DNA of 64,000 bases from JBCDGZ01 sp038750655 (GTDB taxonomy: Bacteria; Bacteroidota; Bacteroidia; Chitinophagales; Saprospiraceae), in contig JBCDGZ010000004.1 in NCBI GenBank assembly GCA_038750655.1, positions 1 through 64,000 on the forward strand. Direction: 5' to 3'. Every line of letters begins with the position of its first letter. Positions within the stretch are counted from its first letter, which is position 1. Positions 51,141 through 61,000 of this stretch are shown one piece after another. The position numbers and the translations under genes are program-made. Below the pieces are notes generated by a model. The model made no database searches and was not told where the DNA came from. It was given only the letters and a program-made list of their open reading frames with translations.

Positions 51141-52298
51141 TTAGTAACTCAAAATCTTACTAAAGCTCAATGCTGCTTTGGCCAATAGATCCGCAATCTG
51201 CCGCCCCGAATCGCCCCGCCCATAAATCTTATCCGCCTCATAATGTCCATTCGCCAACTGCCGCTGAATAGCGGCCTTAATCGCCGATTGGCTATACTCC
51301 ACATCCAGCACATTCTGCCCCCGCTCTCTTCCCGACTGCCGCGAGCCGATATTGACCACCGGAATCCCCAAATAAGCGCATTCCCGAATGCCCACACTCG
51401 AATTGCCAATCAAGCAAGCACTGTTCTTCAAGACCCGCAAAAAGTCGTGCGGAGCCATATTTTTGAAAAACTGAATATGCGAAATATCGTGGTGCTCCCG
51501 AAAAGAACGAATCCCATTCGAAGTGCCATCTGACCCTGCATCTACATTGGGCCAAAACCAAAAGGTTGGAATGCCCAGGTCATAAATTGCGGTGATCGTC
51601 TCTTTGATGTGCTGGCGCGAAGACTCGTACTCCGTAGTCACCGGATGCTGCATCACCACCAGGTACTGTTCCTTATAATCGGGCTGCGCACCTACGCCGC
51701 CGTATTTCTCGTAGGGATCAAAGTCAAGGTGCCCATCCAGCGCCACATCGTGCGCCAAGTCAATCGAAGGGCAGCCCGTAATGAAAACCTTTTCCTCAAA
51801 CTCCCCCATGCGAATCACCCGCTCGCGGGCCTTCGGCGTCGATACCAAGTGCAAATCCGCCAGCTTAGTAATCGCATGGCGTACCTTCTCATCAATATTC
51901 CCCGTCACCTCACCTCCCTGGATATGGACCAGCGGAATGTTCATATAAGTCGCCGCTACCGCCGTCGATAAGGTCTCGTAGCGATCACCAACGGTGACTA
52001 CGGCGTCGGGCTGTAGATTCTGAAAAACATTGGACAGCTCGATAATACCAAGGCCCGTCGTCTTGGCCTGCGCCACCAAATTTTCCCCCTCCAATACATT
52101 GTACACCTTGGCCGCAATGGTAAAGCCATCTTTTTCGATGTAGCGAATCGCGGTACCAAAGCGGTTCAGCAGAGCCGAGGCCGCTACGACCAGCAGCAAC
52201 TCCAGATCGGGGTGATCGTCAATGGCACGTAGGGCCGTTTTGATACGACTGTAACTCGGTCGCGCCGTCACCACGACGCAAATCCTTCTTTTGGACAT
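51141..52298 (-). CDS. neuC: UDP-N-acetylglucosamine 2-epimerase, hydrolysing
   Basis: A 385-residue GT-B-fold epimerase that releases N-acetylmannosamine from UDP-GlcNAc, the first step to Neu5Ac. The N terminus CVVVTARPSYSRIKTAL, the middle DAVVTVGDRYETLS, HIQGGEVTGNIDEKVRHAITKLAD and the late SACLIGNSSVGIRECAYLG match the NeuC/LegG subgroup. It lies 2 bp downstream of neuB. Confidence 0.92.
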   Translation of the reverse strand: MSKRRICVVVTARPSYSRIKTALRAIDDHPDLELLLVVAASALLNRFGTAIRYIEKDGFTIAAKVYNVLEGENLVAQAKTTGLGIIELSNVFQNLQPDAVVTVGDRYETLSTAVAATYMNIPLVHIQGGEVTGNIDEKVRHAITKLADLHLVSTPKARERVIRMGEFEEKVFITGCPSIDLAHDVALDGHLDFDPYEKYGGVGAQPDYKEQYLVVMQHPVTTEYESSRQHIKETITAIYDLGIPTFWFWPNVDAGSDGTSNGIRSFREHHDISHIQFFKNMAPHDFLRVLKNSACLIGNSSVGIRECAYLGIPVVNIGSRQSGRERGQNVLDVEYSQSAIKAAIQRQLANGHYEADKIYGRGDSGRQIADLLAKAALSFSKILSY

Positions 52299-52300
52299 AT

Positions 52301-53320
52301 TTACTTGAGGTCTTCCGTTTTTAGAAAATCGTATTGGCTTTTGGGTTGCTTCAGCTCCCGGCCGATAATGTCGCGGAACTGAGCCGCTGCAATGCCTTCC
52401 TTTGCTGGCTTTTTGGCCTCCAGGTCGTCGAAGACGAGGCGATGGCCAGCGGGCAGATCCTTGTTGACAGCCAGGCTCTTTTCGAAGATGCCTTTCAGTT
52501 CGGTGTAGGCCGAGTTGTCGTGCTTGTCGACCGGATGGTTGAGGGCCGTTTCGAGGAAGCGTACGCCCTGGGCTAGTGCCTTGACCTCATCGATGGTCAG
52601 AGAGGAGGAGGCGTCGGGGCCGAAGATGCGGCGATCGAAGACGGCGTGGAATTCCAGCAGTTCCGCTCCCAGGGCGACGGCGGCCAGCCCGGTAGCGACC
52701 TTAGCCGTATGCTCCGACAGGCCAACCTTAAGCTGCGGGTAGCGCGCTTTGAGCTCTCCGATCACATTGAGGCCGATGCGTTCTGCGGGGGTGGGATAGC
52801 TGGTGGTGCATTGCAAGATGCTCAGCTCATTGCCGAAGCCCCGTAGGAATTGGACGGCCTCGTCCAGTTCGGCGAAGGAACTCATCCCCGAGGAGAGGAT
52901 GATGGGCTTGCCCGTGCGGGCGATCTTTTCGAGCATCAGAAAGTTATTGACCTCGCCCGAACCGATCTTGTAGCGCTGCACGTCGAGTTGTTCCAGTAGG
53001 TCGACGGCGGCCTGAGAGAAAGGAGAGGAGATAAACTCCAGCCCGGCCTCATCGCAGTGGGCTTTGATGCCCCGCCATTGCTCAGGGGTGAAGGACATGC
53101 GCTTCCAGTAGTCGAAGCGGGTGGCATCCTCGTAGGAGAAGTTGATGCGGAAGGGCTCGGCGGCAGAGCTTTCTGCCTCAGCGATATGGGTTTGGAATTT
53201 GATGGCATCCACGCCCGTTGCGGCCAGCGCATCGATGTAGGAATGCAAAATACCCAGGCTGCCGTCGTGGGCTTGCCCGATTTCTGCAATCAAAAAAGTC
53301 GTATGTTTAGGCTTTTTCAT
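52301..53320 (-). CDS. neuB: N-acetylneuraminate (nonulosonic acid) synthase
   Basis: A 339-residue enzyme when begun at MKKPKHTTFLIAEIGQAHDG (53320). The longer frame from 53428 covers the wzc tail and is rejected. The TIM barrel has the family's AEIGxxHxG start, KFQTHIAEAES, KIGSGEVNNF, ILSSGMSS, LQCTTSYPTP and LSEHT; a C-terminal SAF-like domain follows (SLAVNKDLPAGHRL). It condenses PEP with ManNAc. The start lies inside wzc, overlapping it by 14 bp, so synthesis of the two is coupled. Confidence 0.92.
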   Translation of the reverse strand: MKKPKHTTFLIAEIGQAHDGSLGILHSYIDALAATGVDAIKFQTHIAEAESSAAEPFRINFSYEDATRFDYWKRMSFTPEQWRGIKAHCDEAGLEFISSPFSQAAVDLLEQLDVQRYKIGSGEVNNFLMLEKIARTGKPIILSSGMSSFAELDEAVQFLRGFGNELSILQCTTSYPTPAERIGLNVIGELKARYPQLKVGLSEHTAKVATGLAAVALGAELLEFHAVFDRRIFGPDASSSLTIDEVKALAQGVRFLETALNHPVDKHDNSAYTELKGIFEKSLAVNKDLPAGHRLVFDDLEAKKPAKEGIAAAQFRDIIGRELKQPKSQYDFLKTEDLK

Positions 53321-55703
53321 CCGTGTAGTACCCCTGGTTGCCATAACCGTAGCCGTAGCCATAGCCGTAACCACCATAACCGTAGTAGGCCCGCCCAGAG
53401 CGGACGCCGTTGAAGACGATAGCCGCATTTTGCAGCTCGCCCTTCTGATAGAGGTCTTGAAGGTTTTTGATCATCCCCCGGCGGGTGAATTTCTGCCGCA
53501 CCACAACCAGGATGCTGCTGGTATATTTTCGCAGCAGCAAAGCATCAGAGACCAGCCCGATTGGCGGGGTATCCATGACAATGTAGTCAAAGCGCTCGGA
53601 GAGTTCTTCGATCAGTTTACCCATTTGTTCTGACATGAGCAGTTCGGCGGGATTGGGTGGGGTAGGCCCACTACTGATGTAGAACAGGTTTTCGTTCTTT
53701 TTGAATTCCTTTTCCTCTTCCCCCTCATACTGGTGGACAATATCATCCAGGTTCTTTTCTCCAATCAAGTAATTGGTAATGCCGGGCATCCCCTCTTGAG
53801 CACCAATGTATTTGGACATCTTGGGTTTGCGTAAGTCCAGCCCAAGGATGACCACTTTTTTATTGGACAAAGACAGGGTAATCCCAAGGTTGATGGCAAT
53901 GAAGGATTTCCCTTCTGTAGAAACCGAAGAAGTGACCAGTACGACCTGTTTATCGGCATTGTGATTGACAAAGTTGAGGTTGGTACGCAGCAGGCGAAAC
54001 ATCTCATTGATCGCAGAGCGGTCGCCGGATTTGACTACAATACTCTTCTTTTTCTTACTCAAACTGATGCGACCCAAAATTGGGATGTCGGTCAATTGCT
54101 TGATGGTATCTTCCGATTCTACCCGATTCTCGAAGAAAATGAGAATACTGACCAGCACCAGCGGAATCAATAAACCCAGCACTACTGAGGTCATACGGAT
54201 GAGCTTGGGTCTAGGATAGATCGCAAATTTGGGGGTTCGAGCGTGATCGATAACCCGTGTATTGGGGGTAGTGGTCGCCTCCGATAGGGCCGTTTCTTCT
54301 CTTTTTTGCAGTAGGAAAAGAAAGAGGTTTTCCTTGATGGTCTGGGTGCGTTTTTGTTCCAGCAATCTTTTCTCCATTCCGGGCACCTGCTTCATACTGC
54401 TTCGCAGCTCTTCGATATTTTGCTCAATTCGGGCAATGGGAATGTCGAGGCTCACCTGTAGATTTCGGATAGTTTGTAGGATACTGCTTTGAAAATCATC
54501 CATCTGCTCCTCAATTAGGATAAGGGCTGGATTTTGCTCACTGGCCGTCTTGGCGAGGCGTTCTCGTTGTAGGGACAGCGTATTGTATTGGTTAACCAGA
54601 CTGCTGAGTTCTGGGTTTTCTGCAATCAGATTGGCCGGAATCAACTCGTAGGAAGGACCGTCATCGGTGAGGAACTTTTCGAGGGAAGCCAGAATATTTT
54701 TTTGAATCTCAAAATCGGAGACCTGCTGTAAGGCCGTCCGAATTTCTCCCAAAGTAAAGTCCATACTGCTGGCCGCACTCTCCGAAATAATATCATTCGC
54801 GCTTTTGAATTGCTGTATGCCTCCTTCTACAGAATCCAACTCGTTGACCAAGCTGGATACCCGGTCGTCAATGAATTGGATGGTGTTGCGCAGCACCTTA
54901 TTTTTATCTTTTACCTCCTCATCATTATAGACCTTGATTAAAGTATTGAGCACATCACTAGCCTTGCGCGGCACAGGATCGAGCATCTTTAATTCCAATA
55001 CGCTCGACATCAGCTGATGGCCGACCCGCTCAACCATGAGTTTAGAGCGGTACCTGTTGGCGATGACATCGACGGGGTTAATGGCTATGCGGTAGCTGCC
55101 GGGAATGATGGCTTCGTTGTCGTTATGGGAAATGGTAAAACGCCCTCTAGTGTTTTCGAAGGGGATGCCGAAGGAGTATTTGACGCCTTCGGTGTCTTCT
55201 TCATTGAGTTTTAGTACAAAACTCTTGTAATCTTTCAGCTCGATGTAAAAATTAAAGCCAAAAGGATAGTCGTTTGCGAATTCAAAGCTATCGACAAAGA
55301 TGGGGCTGTTAATGTAGAGTTCGCTTTCTTTGATATTGCCCTTTCGAAAATAGCTGACGTTGCATTTCAATTCCTCAATCACCTTTTCCATCAAAGTGAG
55401 GGATTTGAGCAGTTGGATCACATTGTCCATCGATTTGGCCGAGCCGCCCAGCTTTTCTTTGAGGAGTAGGGACTTTTCTGATAATCCGCCACTTTTGCCG
55501 GCATCCTTAATCATCAAAGTCGTACGGGCCGAATACTCAAAAGTGGTGTAGCGCAGGTACATCTGTCCGGCGGGGATGGCGATGCCTAGGCAGATGCCAA
55601 AGAGCCACCAGTAAGACAGCAGTTTCCACAACCAACGCTGGATGTCGATCTGAATAATATCACCGGAGGGCTTGTTGCCAGGAATGTTCGTTAAGTTTTC
55701 CAA
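53307..55703 (-). CDS. wzc: Wzc-type polysaccharide co-polymerase / tyrosine autokinase
   Basis: A 798-residue inner-membrane protein. A Wzz-like domain is framed by helices at about 29-50 and 505-525 with a long periplasmic coiled-coil region between. The cytoplasmic BY-kinase has Walker A TSSVSTEGKSF near residue 590, Walker A' ILGLDLRKPKMS and Walker B YIVMDTPPIGLVSDA. The C terminus is a Tyr/Gly run (GYGGYGYGYGYGYG) with about nine Tyr, the phosphorylated cluster of the family, encoded by hexamer repeats at 53341-53385. It controls polymer length and export with Wza, encoded 19 bp upstream. Confidence 0.94.
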   Translation of the reverse strand: MENLTNIPGNKPSGDIIQIDIQRWLWKLLSYWWLFGICLGIAIPAGQMYLRYTTFEYSARTTLMIKDAGKSGGLSEKSLLLKEKLGGSAKSMDNVIQLLKSLTLMEKVIEELKCNVSYFRKGNIKESELYINSPIFVDSFEFANDYPFGFNFYIELKDYKSFVLKLNEEDTEGVKYSFGIPFENTRGRFTISHNDNEAIIPGSYRIAINPVDVIANRYRSKLMVERVGHQLMSSVLELKMLDPVPRKASDVLNTLIKVYNDEEVKDKNKVLRNTIQFIDDRVSSLVNELDSVEGGIQQFKSANDIISESAASSMDFTLGEIRTALQQVSDFEIQKNILASLEKFLTDDGPSYELIPANLIAENPELSSLVNQYNTLSLQRERLAKTASEQNPALILIEEQMDDFQSSILQTIRNLQVSLDIPIARIEQNIEELRSSMKQVPGMEKRLLEQKRTQTIKENLFLFLLQKREETALSEATTTPNTRVIDHARTPKFAIYPRPKLIRMTSVVLGLLIPLVLVSILIFFENRVESEDTIKQLTDIPILGRISLSKKKKSIVVKSGDRSAINEMFRLLRTNLNFVNHNADKQVVLVTSSVSTEGKSFIAINLGITLSLSNKKVVILGLDLRKPKMSKYIGAQEGMPGITNYLIGEKNLDDIVHQYEGEEEKEFKKNENLFYISSGPTPPNPAELLMSEQMGKLIEELSERFDYIVMDTPPIGLVSDALLLRKYTSSILVVVRQKFTRRGMIKNLQDLYQKGELQNAAIVFNGVRSGRAYYGYGGYGYGYGYGYGNQGYYTDEKA

Positions 55704-55722
55704 TAGTTCTTTTTGTGTGCTT

Positions 55723-56487
55723 TTATCGGGTTAAAGTAATGATAATCGCCGTGATGGAGACAATACTCGTTACCCAGGGTAAATAGCGGCTGGCCGGATC
55801 GCGTAGCGTGCTGGTTTTGCTTTTTTCCGGCCGTACATATACCACATCATTTTGCTGTAAATAAAAATAGGGCGAGTTGAAAACATCAGAGGAGTTGAAG
55901 TTGACATAGCCAAAGCTTCGCATCCCCGCCTTTTCGCGAATAATCAGGATGCTGTCCCTTCTGGAATAACTGGTGAAATCGCCAGCCAGACTCAGCGCCT
56001 CGATGAGGGTGACCCTATCGTTGTAAACCTGAAAGGTCCCCGGATTATTGACTTCGCCATTGACATTAATTTTAAAATTGGTGAGCCGAACATTGACGAT
56101 GGGGACTTGCTTGAAGTAGGGCTGTAAGAGCCGCTGCACCTCCGCTTTTATCTCTTCGACCGTCAATCCAGCCACCTTGATCCGCCCTAAGGTCGGAAAG
56201 TCGATGAATCCTTCACTATCGACCAAAAAACCACTGCTTTGCCCCTCTTCTCCTTCCTCCGAACCACTACCGCCGCCGAAGGCCTGTATAGAAGCCGGAT
56301 CGGCACTGCTGATCCCAATTTGTATAATATCGCTCGGTTGAATAGCGATGGGCTCAAAGTTGGTGATGGCCTGAGGAGTGGAAGGAATGCCCGGTGCTTC
56401 GTTGTAATTCAGCATGGTAGGATAAGCAATGCAGCCACTACACAAAGCAAAAATTAGTAGGCAAAATAGAAAATGATGGTATTTCAC
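55723..56487 (-). CDS. wza: Wza-type polysaccharide export lipoprotein
   Basis: A 254-residue outer-membrane export protein. A signal ends at a Cys (LCSGC, about residue 19). The export domain has IQPSDIIQIGISSADP and LVDSEGFIDFPTLGRIKVAGLTV, and one SLBB-type domain follows (VNGEVNNPGTFQVYNDRVTLIEAL). A C-terminal helix (VTSIVSITAIIITLT) is typical of Bacteroidota members. It is shorter than E. coli Wza. It forms the outer-membrane conduit together with Wzc. Confidence 0.92.
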   Translation of the reverse strand: MKYHHFLFCLLIFALCSGCIAYPTMLNYNEAPGIPSTPQAITNFEPIAIQPSDIIQIGISSADPASIQAFGGGSGSEEGEEGQSSGFLVDSEGFIDFPTLGRIKVAGLTVEEIKAEVQRLLQPYFKQVPIVNVRLTNFKINVNGEVNNPGTFQVYNDRVTLIEALSLAGDFTSYSRRDSILIIREKAGMRSFGYVNFNSSDVFNSPYFYLQQNDVVYVRPEKSKTSTLRDPASRYLPWVTSIVSITAIIITLTR

Positions 56488-56637
56488 AGCTGAATAGTTA
56501 ATTATGTTTTAAGGTAAACAATTCTCTGGTGTTTTTTGCAGCTCACTAAGGTTTGTTAGAAAAAAGTATGGCTTCGCCTCCGATGAGTCGCAGAGGACTA
56601 TCTGTCTTAATGTGGAGTAGCTTGTCCTGGAATGAAG

Positions 56638-58023
56638 TTAGGCCAAAATCAACCCTTGATTCTGACCACTAGCCAGGCAGACCCTAACGACCTCTTCCAG
56701 CTTGCGCTGGCCTTTGTAGGCTTGGTAGTGCCCGTGCATTGTATCCATATTAGCGACATACTTTGGAGTGCTCAAAACCGCTTCGATTTTGCTCCGAATA
56801 TCCGCCGCAGTATCTGTATCCTTGTCGGCCATGATGCCCAGCTGGTGGTAATCCACCCGTGCTGCACAGCCATTTTGATCCGATCGCTTGCCGGAGTAGA
56901 CCAGCATAGGGACCCGAAAATGGAGGCATTCGTTAATCGTGTGAATCCCTCCGTGATTGATCGAACAATCGGCCTGCTCCAGCACCTTGAGCTGTGGCAC
57001 CCAGGAAAAAGGATGCACATTGGTCGGCAGTGGCTCCAAAAAAGCCGTATCCAGCAGCCCGCCCAGCCCAAGGATCAATATCCAATCCTCTCGTCCGGCC
57101 ACAGCCTGGCTGATGTTCTGCAAAAATTGCTCGTCCCCCTTGTGCAGTGTGCTGACCGAGCAGTAGATCAGGGCCGCGCCCGTCCGCCGCTTTTGCTCAA
57201 AAAGGCGTTCCAGGCGCTGTTCACTTTCCTGATCCTTCCGGCTTTCCTGCCGCCCCGCGCTGACCATCGGCCCCACATAGTGCAAATTCGGGCGATGCGG
57301 GTGCGGAAATTCCATCTCCGCCGCCGTCATACTGATTACCGGCAGCTCATCGTAGGTGAAGGGCCCCGGCCAGTAGTTGCTGCGGATGTAGCGCATAGGA
57401 AAGCCCACCTTGCGCGCCAGCTGCCGCAGCACGGTCCGTCGGTTGCAGCCCAGGCTCCGCCACCACTTCTTCTGAAACTGGTACCAGCGCTGTAGGCGGA
57501 CCTGCCACCAGGCCCACCGAATCGCCAGCGGCTGGCCGCGCCAACCTCGGCCGGGGACGGTATCGTGCAGCAGATAGGGGAGGCCCGGGCGCTTCCAGAG
57601 CGAAAACCACTGGCTGAGTAGCAACAAGGGCGTCCGCTGGCCGAAGGCCGTCAGGATGTACTCGTGCAGCTCTACATCGATGATCAGCAGCTCGGGTTGT
57701 AGGGCTTGCAGCTTTTCGGCGATGTCCTCGCTGTTGAGCTTGTCGAAGGCGGTTTGGCGTCTCTGCCGGGCGTGGCGCAGTTGGTACCATAGCCGCTTGA
57801 GGCGGCGTAGGGGGCGGTGGAGGGTTGGGAGCGGTGGAGCCGGGTCGCTGGCGATGGGGGGCAGCTGGACATAGTCGATGCCCTGCGCGGCTACCCGCTC
57901 GGCGACGGCCCGTGGGGTGCCATAGGTCACCCGATGGCCTTCAGCCTGCAACCGGGCCACCAGCTCGAAGCTGGCGTGCAAAATTCCGGTCAATCCGCTA
58001 GTGAGACAAACAATATGCGCCAT
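56638..58023 (-). CDS. UGT/MGT-type glycosyltransferase (GT1-like)
   Basis: A 461-residue GT-B transferase beginning IVCLTSGLTGILHASFELVARL. The C-terminal donor site contains SWVPQLKVLEQADCSINHGGI and LVYSGKRSDQNGCAARV, which match the UGT signature (W-x-P-Q and HGG). Such enzymes glycosylate small hydrophobic molecules, carotenoids, macrolides or peptides. It is 2 bp downstream of the NRPS gene, so its acceptor may be the NRPS product. A 150-bp gap without obvious features separates it from wza. Confidence 0.85.
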   Translation of the reverse strand: MAHIVCLTSGLTGILHASFELVARLQAEGHRVTYGTPRAVAERVAAQGIDYVQLPPIASDPAPPLPTLHRPLRRLKRLWYQLRHARQRRQTAFDKLNSEDIAEKLQALQPELLIIDVELHEYILTAFGQRTPLLLLSQWFSLWKRPGLPYLLHDTVPGRGWRGQPLAIRWAWWQVRLQRWYQFQKKWWRSLGCNRRTVLRQLARKVGFPMRYIRSNYWPGPFTYDELPVISMTAAEMEFPHPHRPNLHYVGPMVSAGRQESRKDQESEQRLERLFEQKRRTGAALIYCSVSTLHKGDEQFLQNISQAVAGREDWILILGLGGLLDTAFLEPLPTNVHPFSWVPQLKVLEQADCSINHGGIHTINECLHFRVPMLVYSGKRSDQNGCAARVDYHQLGIMADKDTDTAADIRSKIEAVLSTPKYVANMDTMHGHYQAYKGQRKLEEVVRVCLASGQNQGLILA

Positions 58024-58025
58024 TA

Positions 58026-61000
58026 TCAGGATGCGGTTTCGCTGTCGTCCATTTCTTCGAGCAGCGCCATGATGGTCGACTCGATGAATTCGGCCAGCGC
58101 CGCAATGTTATTTTTATTCAATATCGAATTGATCGGCAAGTCCAACTCGAAGGCTTCGTTGATGCGCGACATCATCCGAATGCCAATAAGGGAATCTCCA
58201 CCAATAGCAATAAAATTATCGTAAACGCCGACCTGTTCGAGGTGCAGCAGGTCCGACCAGATGTCGGCCAGCATCTCTTCGATTTGGTTGCGTGGAGCGA
58301 CATACTCGGTATCCAGCACCGGGCGGATGGCATCGGGCTCCGGTAGAGCCTCCCGGTCGATTTTGCCGTTCAGCGTCAGTGGCATCGCCTCTAAGGGGAT
58401 GAACTGCACAGGGATCATATAGTCCGGGAAGGAACCTGAGAGGTGGTTGCGCAGTTCGGCCTCACTGATCTCTTCGGTGGCGACATAATAGGCCACGAGA
58501 TGCTGCTGCCGGGCTTCTTTTTCGGCCTGTGTGAAGCCAATTTCTTCTAAAATCCGCTCCACCTCCGGTACATCAATTTCTTCGTTGATCTCATCTAAGG
58601 AGGCCTGCCGTTCTTTATGCCCAATCCGCACATCCCAGCTGTAGGGAAAGGCGTAATTACTGTAGCCCATATCCCGCTTGTGGATAAAAATGCCGGCTTG
58701 GTTGATCAGACAATTGGTCGAACGGCCAGTGTCAGAAGGGCGGACCCAAGGCAGTCGCTTATTCAGGTATTCCAGCATTTCGTCCAGACTGACATCGGTG
58801 TAGCGGTAAAAGTCGAGAAATTTGACCTTCTCAAAAACTTCATCCGTATCAAACATCGAGGTATCCATCAGCTGCTTGACGGCATCATCGACCTGATGGT
58901 AGACCTTGCGGGCATTGAGAACGATTTCGTCAATTTCATCATTATCCAGCTCTCCCCCCTTGAACAATTCTTCGGTCAATCTGGTCTCGAAAAACTGTCC
59001 GCGCGAAAGCCCTGTCACGATATAGGGAATCCTTTTTTCCAAAGCCAACTGCGTACTAAGGGTATAAATCACCTTAAAGCAACCATCACAGACATTGTGA
59101 TGTCGCTGCAAGCTGTCCACAAAAACGGCATTCATAGATGGAGTGGTTCCAAAATGCTGATCAACGCCCAAGTCACGACAAACTCGGCGGGCATTCTCCA
59201 GTGCCTCTTCAGAGATGTAGCCATTATCTAGGGTAAAGGCCAGTACTTTGAGGCCCATTTCTATCAACTGTCCCAGTGCATAGGTACTGTCTTTTCCGCC
59301 GCTGAGTAGCATAATGCAGTCGTACTCCCCGTCGTGCTGAGTAGCGTCGAAAATGGCTTTCAGGTCCGCTATGGTTTTGAAATACTGGTGGGCACGCTCC
59401 TCGTAACCTTCGAAAGCATTACAGAGGTGACAAACGCCCTCGTCGTCAAATTCAGCGCCCGGATAATTGGAAGGGAGACCACATTTCGTACAATTGTGCA
59501 CGATTTCCGGTGGCTTGGGCTTGTGGCGGTAGCGCAGCTCAACTACGCCGTCCTGAATCGCCGGATGGGCGGTCAGCGCCGTTTCTATTTCTTCTAGTTC
59601 TACCCTGCGCCCTCGGATTTTGACTTGTAAATCCTTGCGGCCCAAAAATTCCAGATCGCCCTTTTGGTTGATCCGTACGAGGTCGCCACTGCGGTAGAAT
59701 TTTTGATCCGTTTGGAAGGGGTTGGGGAGAAATTTTTCTTCGCTTAAGTCGGACTGATTCCAGTAGCCCTCAGCCATGCCTTTGCCAGTGATGTACAGCT
59801 CTCCTGCCACGCCCTGCGGCGCTGGATTGGCCAATTCATCCAACACATACACGCTGGTATTAGCAATCGGCTGGCCAATAGGTACCGCCGCTCCTTGATC
59901 CTTTTGGGCATCATAAAGGTGCACCACACAACCCACCGTTACCTCCGTTGGTCCATACTCATTGTAAATCTTCAGCTCCGATCCGAAAGCCTGCTGCACA
60001 AAGGCGGCCAGCTCCGTCTTGAAGTTTTCTCCGCCAACAATCATCGATTTGACCTTTGACTGGCTGCAATCGATGGGCTTGAGCAGCGCCAGATGCGAGG
60101 GCGTCAGCTTAATCAAATCCACCTGATTGTCTTCCATCACCTGATAGAGCGCCAGATCAGGACCTTCGGCGGCTTCCTCGTAGATATGCAGCGTCCCTCC
60201 GCTGATCAGCGGCAAAAAGATCGAGGTCACCGTCAGGTCAAAGCCAATCGAGGTGAAGAGCGGCATACTGGGCTGCGCTGTCTGCGCATAATGCCCGGCT
60301 GCCCACTGAATATAATGTGACAAGGCGCCATGACTAATCATCACCCCCTTGGGTTTACCTGTCGATCCCGAAGTATACATCATGTAAGCCATGCTGTCTT
60401 CGGTAATTGACAGAGCAAGGTTATGCTTGGCTTGGATTTTTAGGGTGTCCATAGCCTTGTCCAGCAAAAGGCTGGGCGTAGCAAAGTGATTCAAAGTCAT
60501 GGCCAATTTTTCCGTTGTCAAGAGTCGCTTGGCCTGGGCATCCTCGATGATGCCTTGCACTCGTCCCTCCGGGTAATTGGTCGGGATGGGGACGTAGCTG
60601 GCCCCGGTCTTCAGCACTGCGAAGATGCTCATTAGCAGCTCGGGGCGGCGGCTCAGATAGAGCGCCACCCGATCGCCCGGACCGACCCCCTGGCTGGTCA
60701 GGTAGTGCGCCAGTTGGTTGGCCTGTTCGTTGAGCTGCTGGTAGCTGGTCGATTGAGCGTCGAAGCGCAGGGCTATGGCCTCGGGATGCTGCTCGGCCTG
60801 CGCTTCGAAGCCTTCCAGCACGCTGGCCTGCTGCTGCACTTGATGGCCATTTTGGCTCAGTTGGAACAGCTCGGTTTGGGTTTGCAGCAGGTTGGGCTGG
60901 CGAATAGGCTGGGAACGATCTTCGATGAAGCTGTCCAGCATTTGCAGGAAGTGCCCGGCGACCTTGCCGCGCAGGGCGTCGTCGAAGACCCCACTGTTGA

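Noticed and set aside
53341..53385. Possible CRISPR-like or minisatellite array
   Set aside because: The repeats are in-frame hexamers coding the Gly-Tyr tail of Wzc and have no spacers.
52301..53428. N-terminal extension of NeuB to 375 residues
   Set aside because: The first 36 residues are an out-of-frame reading of the wzc tail; the family-typical start is at 53320.
56632..57495. A 287-codon plus-strand frame opposite the UGT-type glycosyltransferase
   Set aside because: It is antisense to a gene with clear UGT motifs and its translation lacks recognisable structure.
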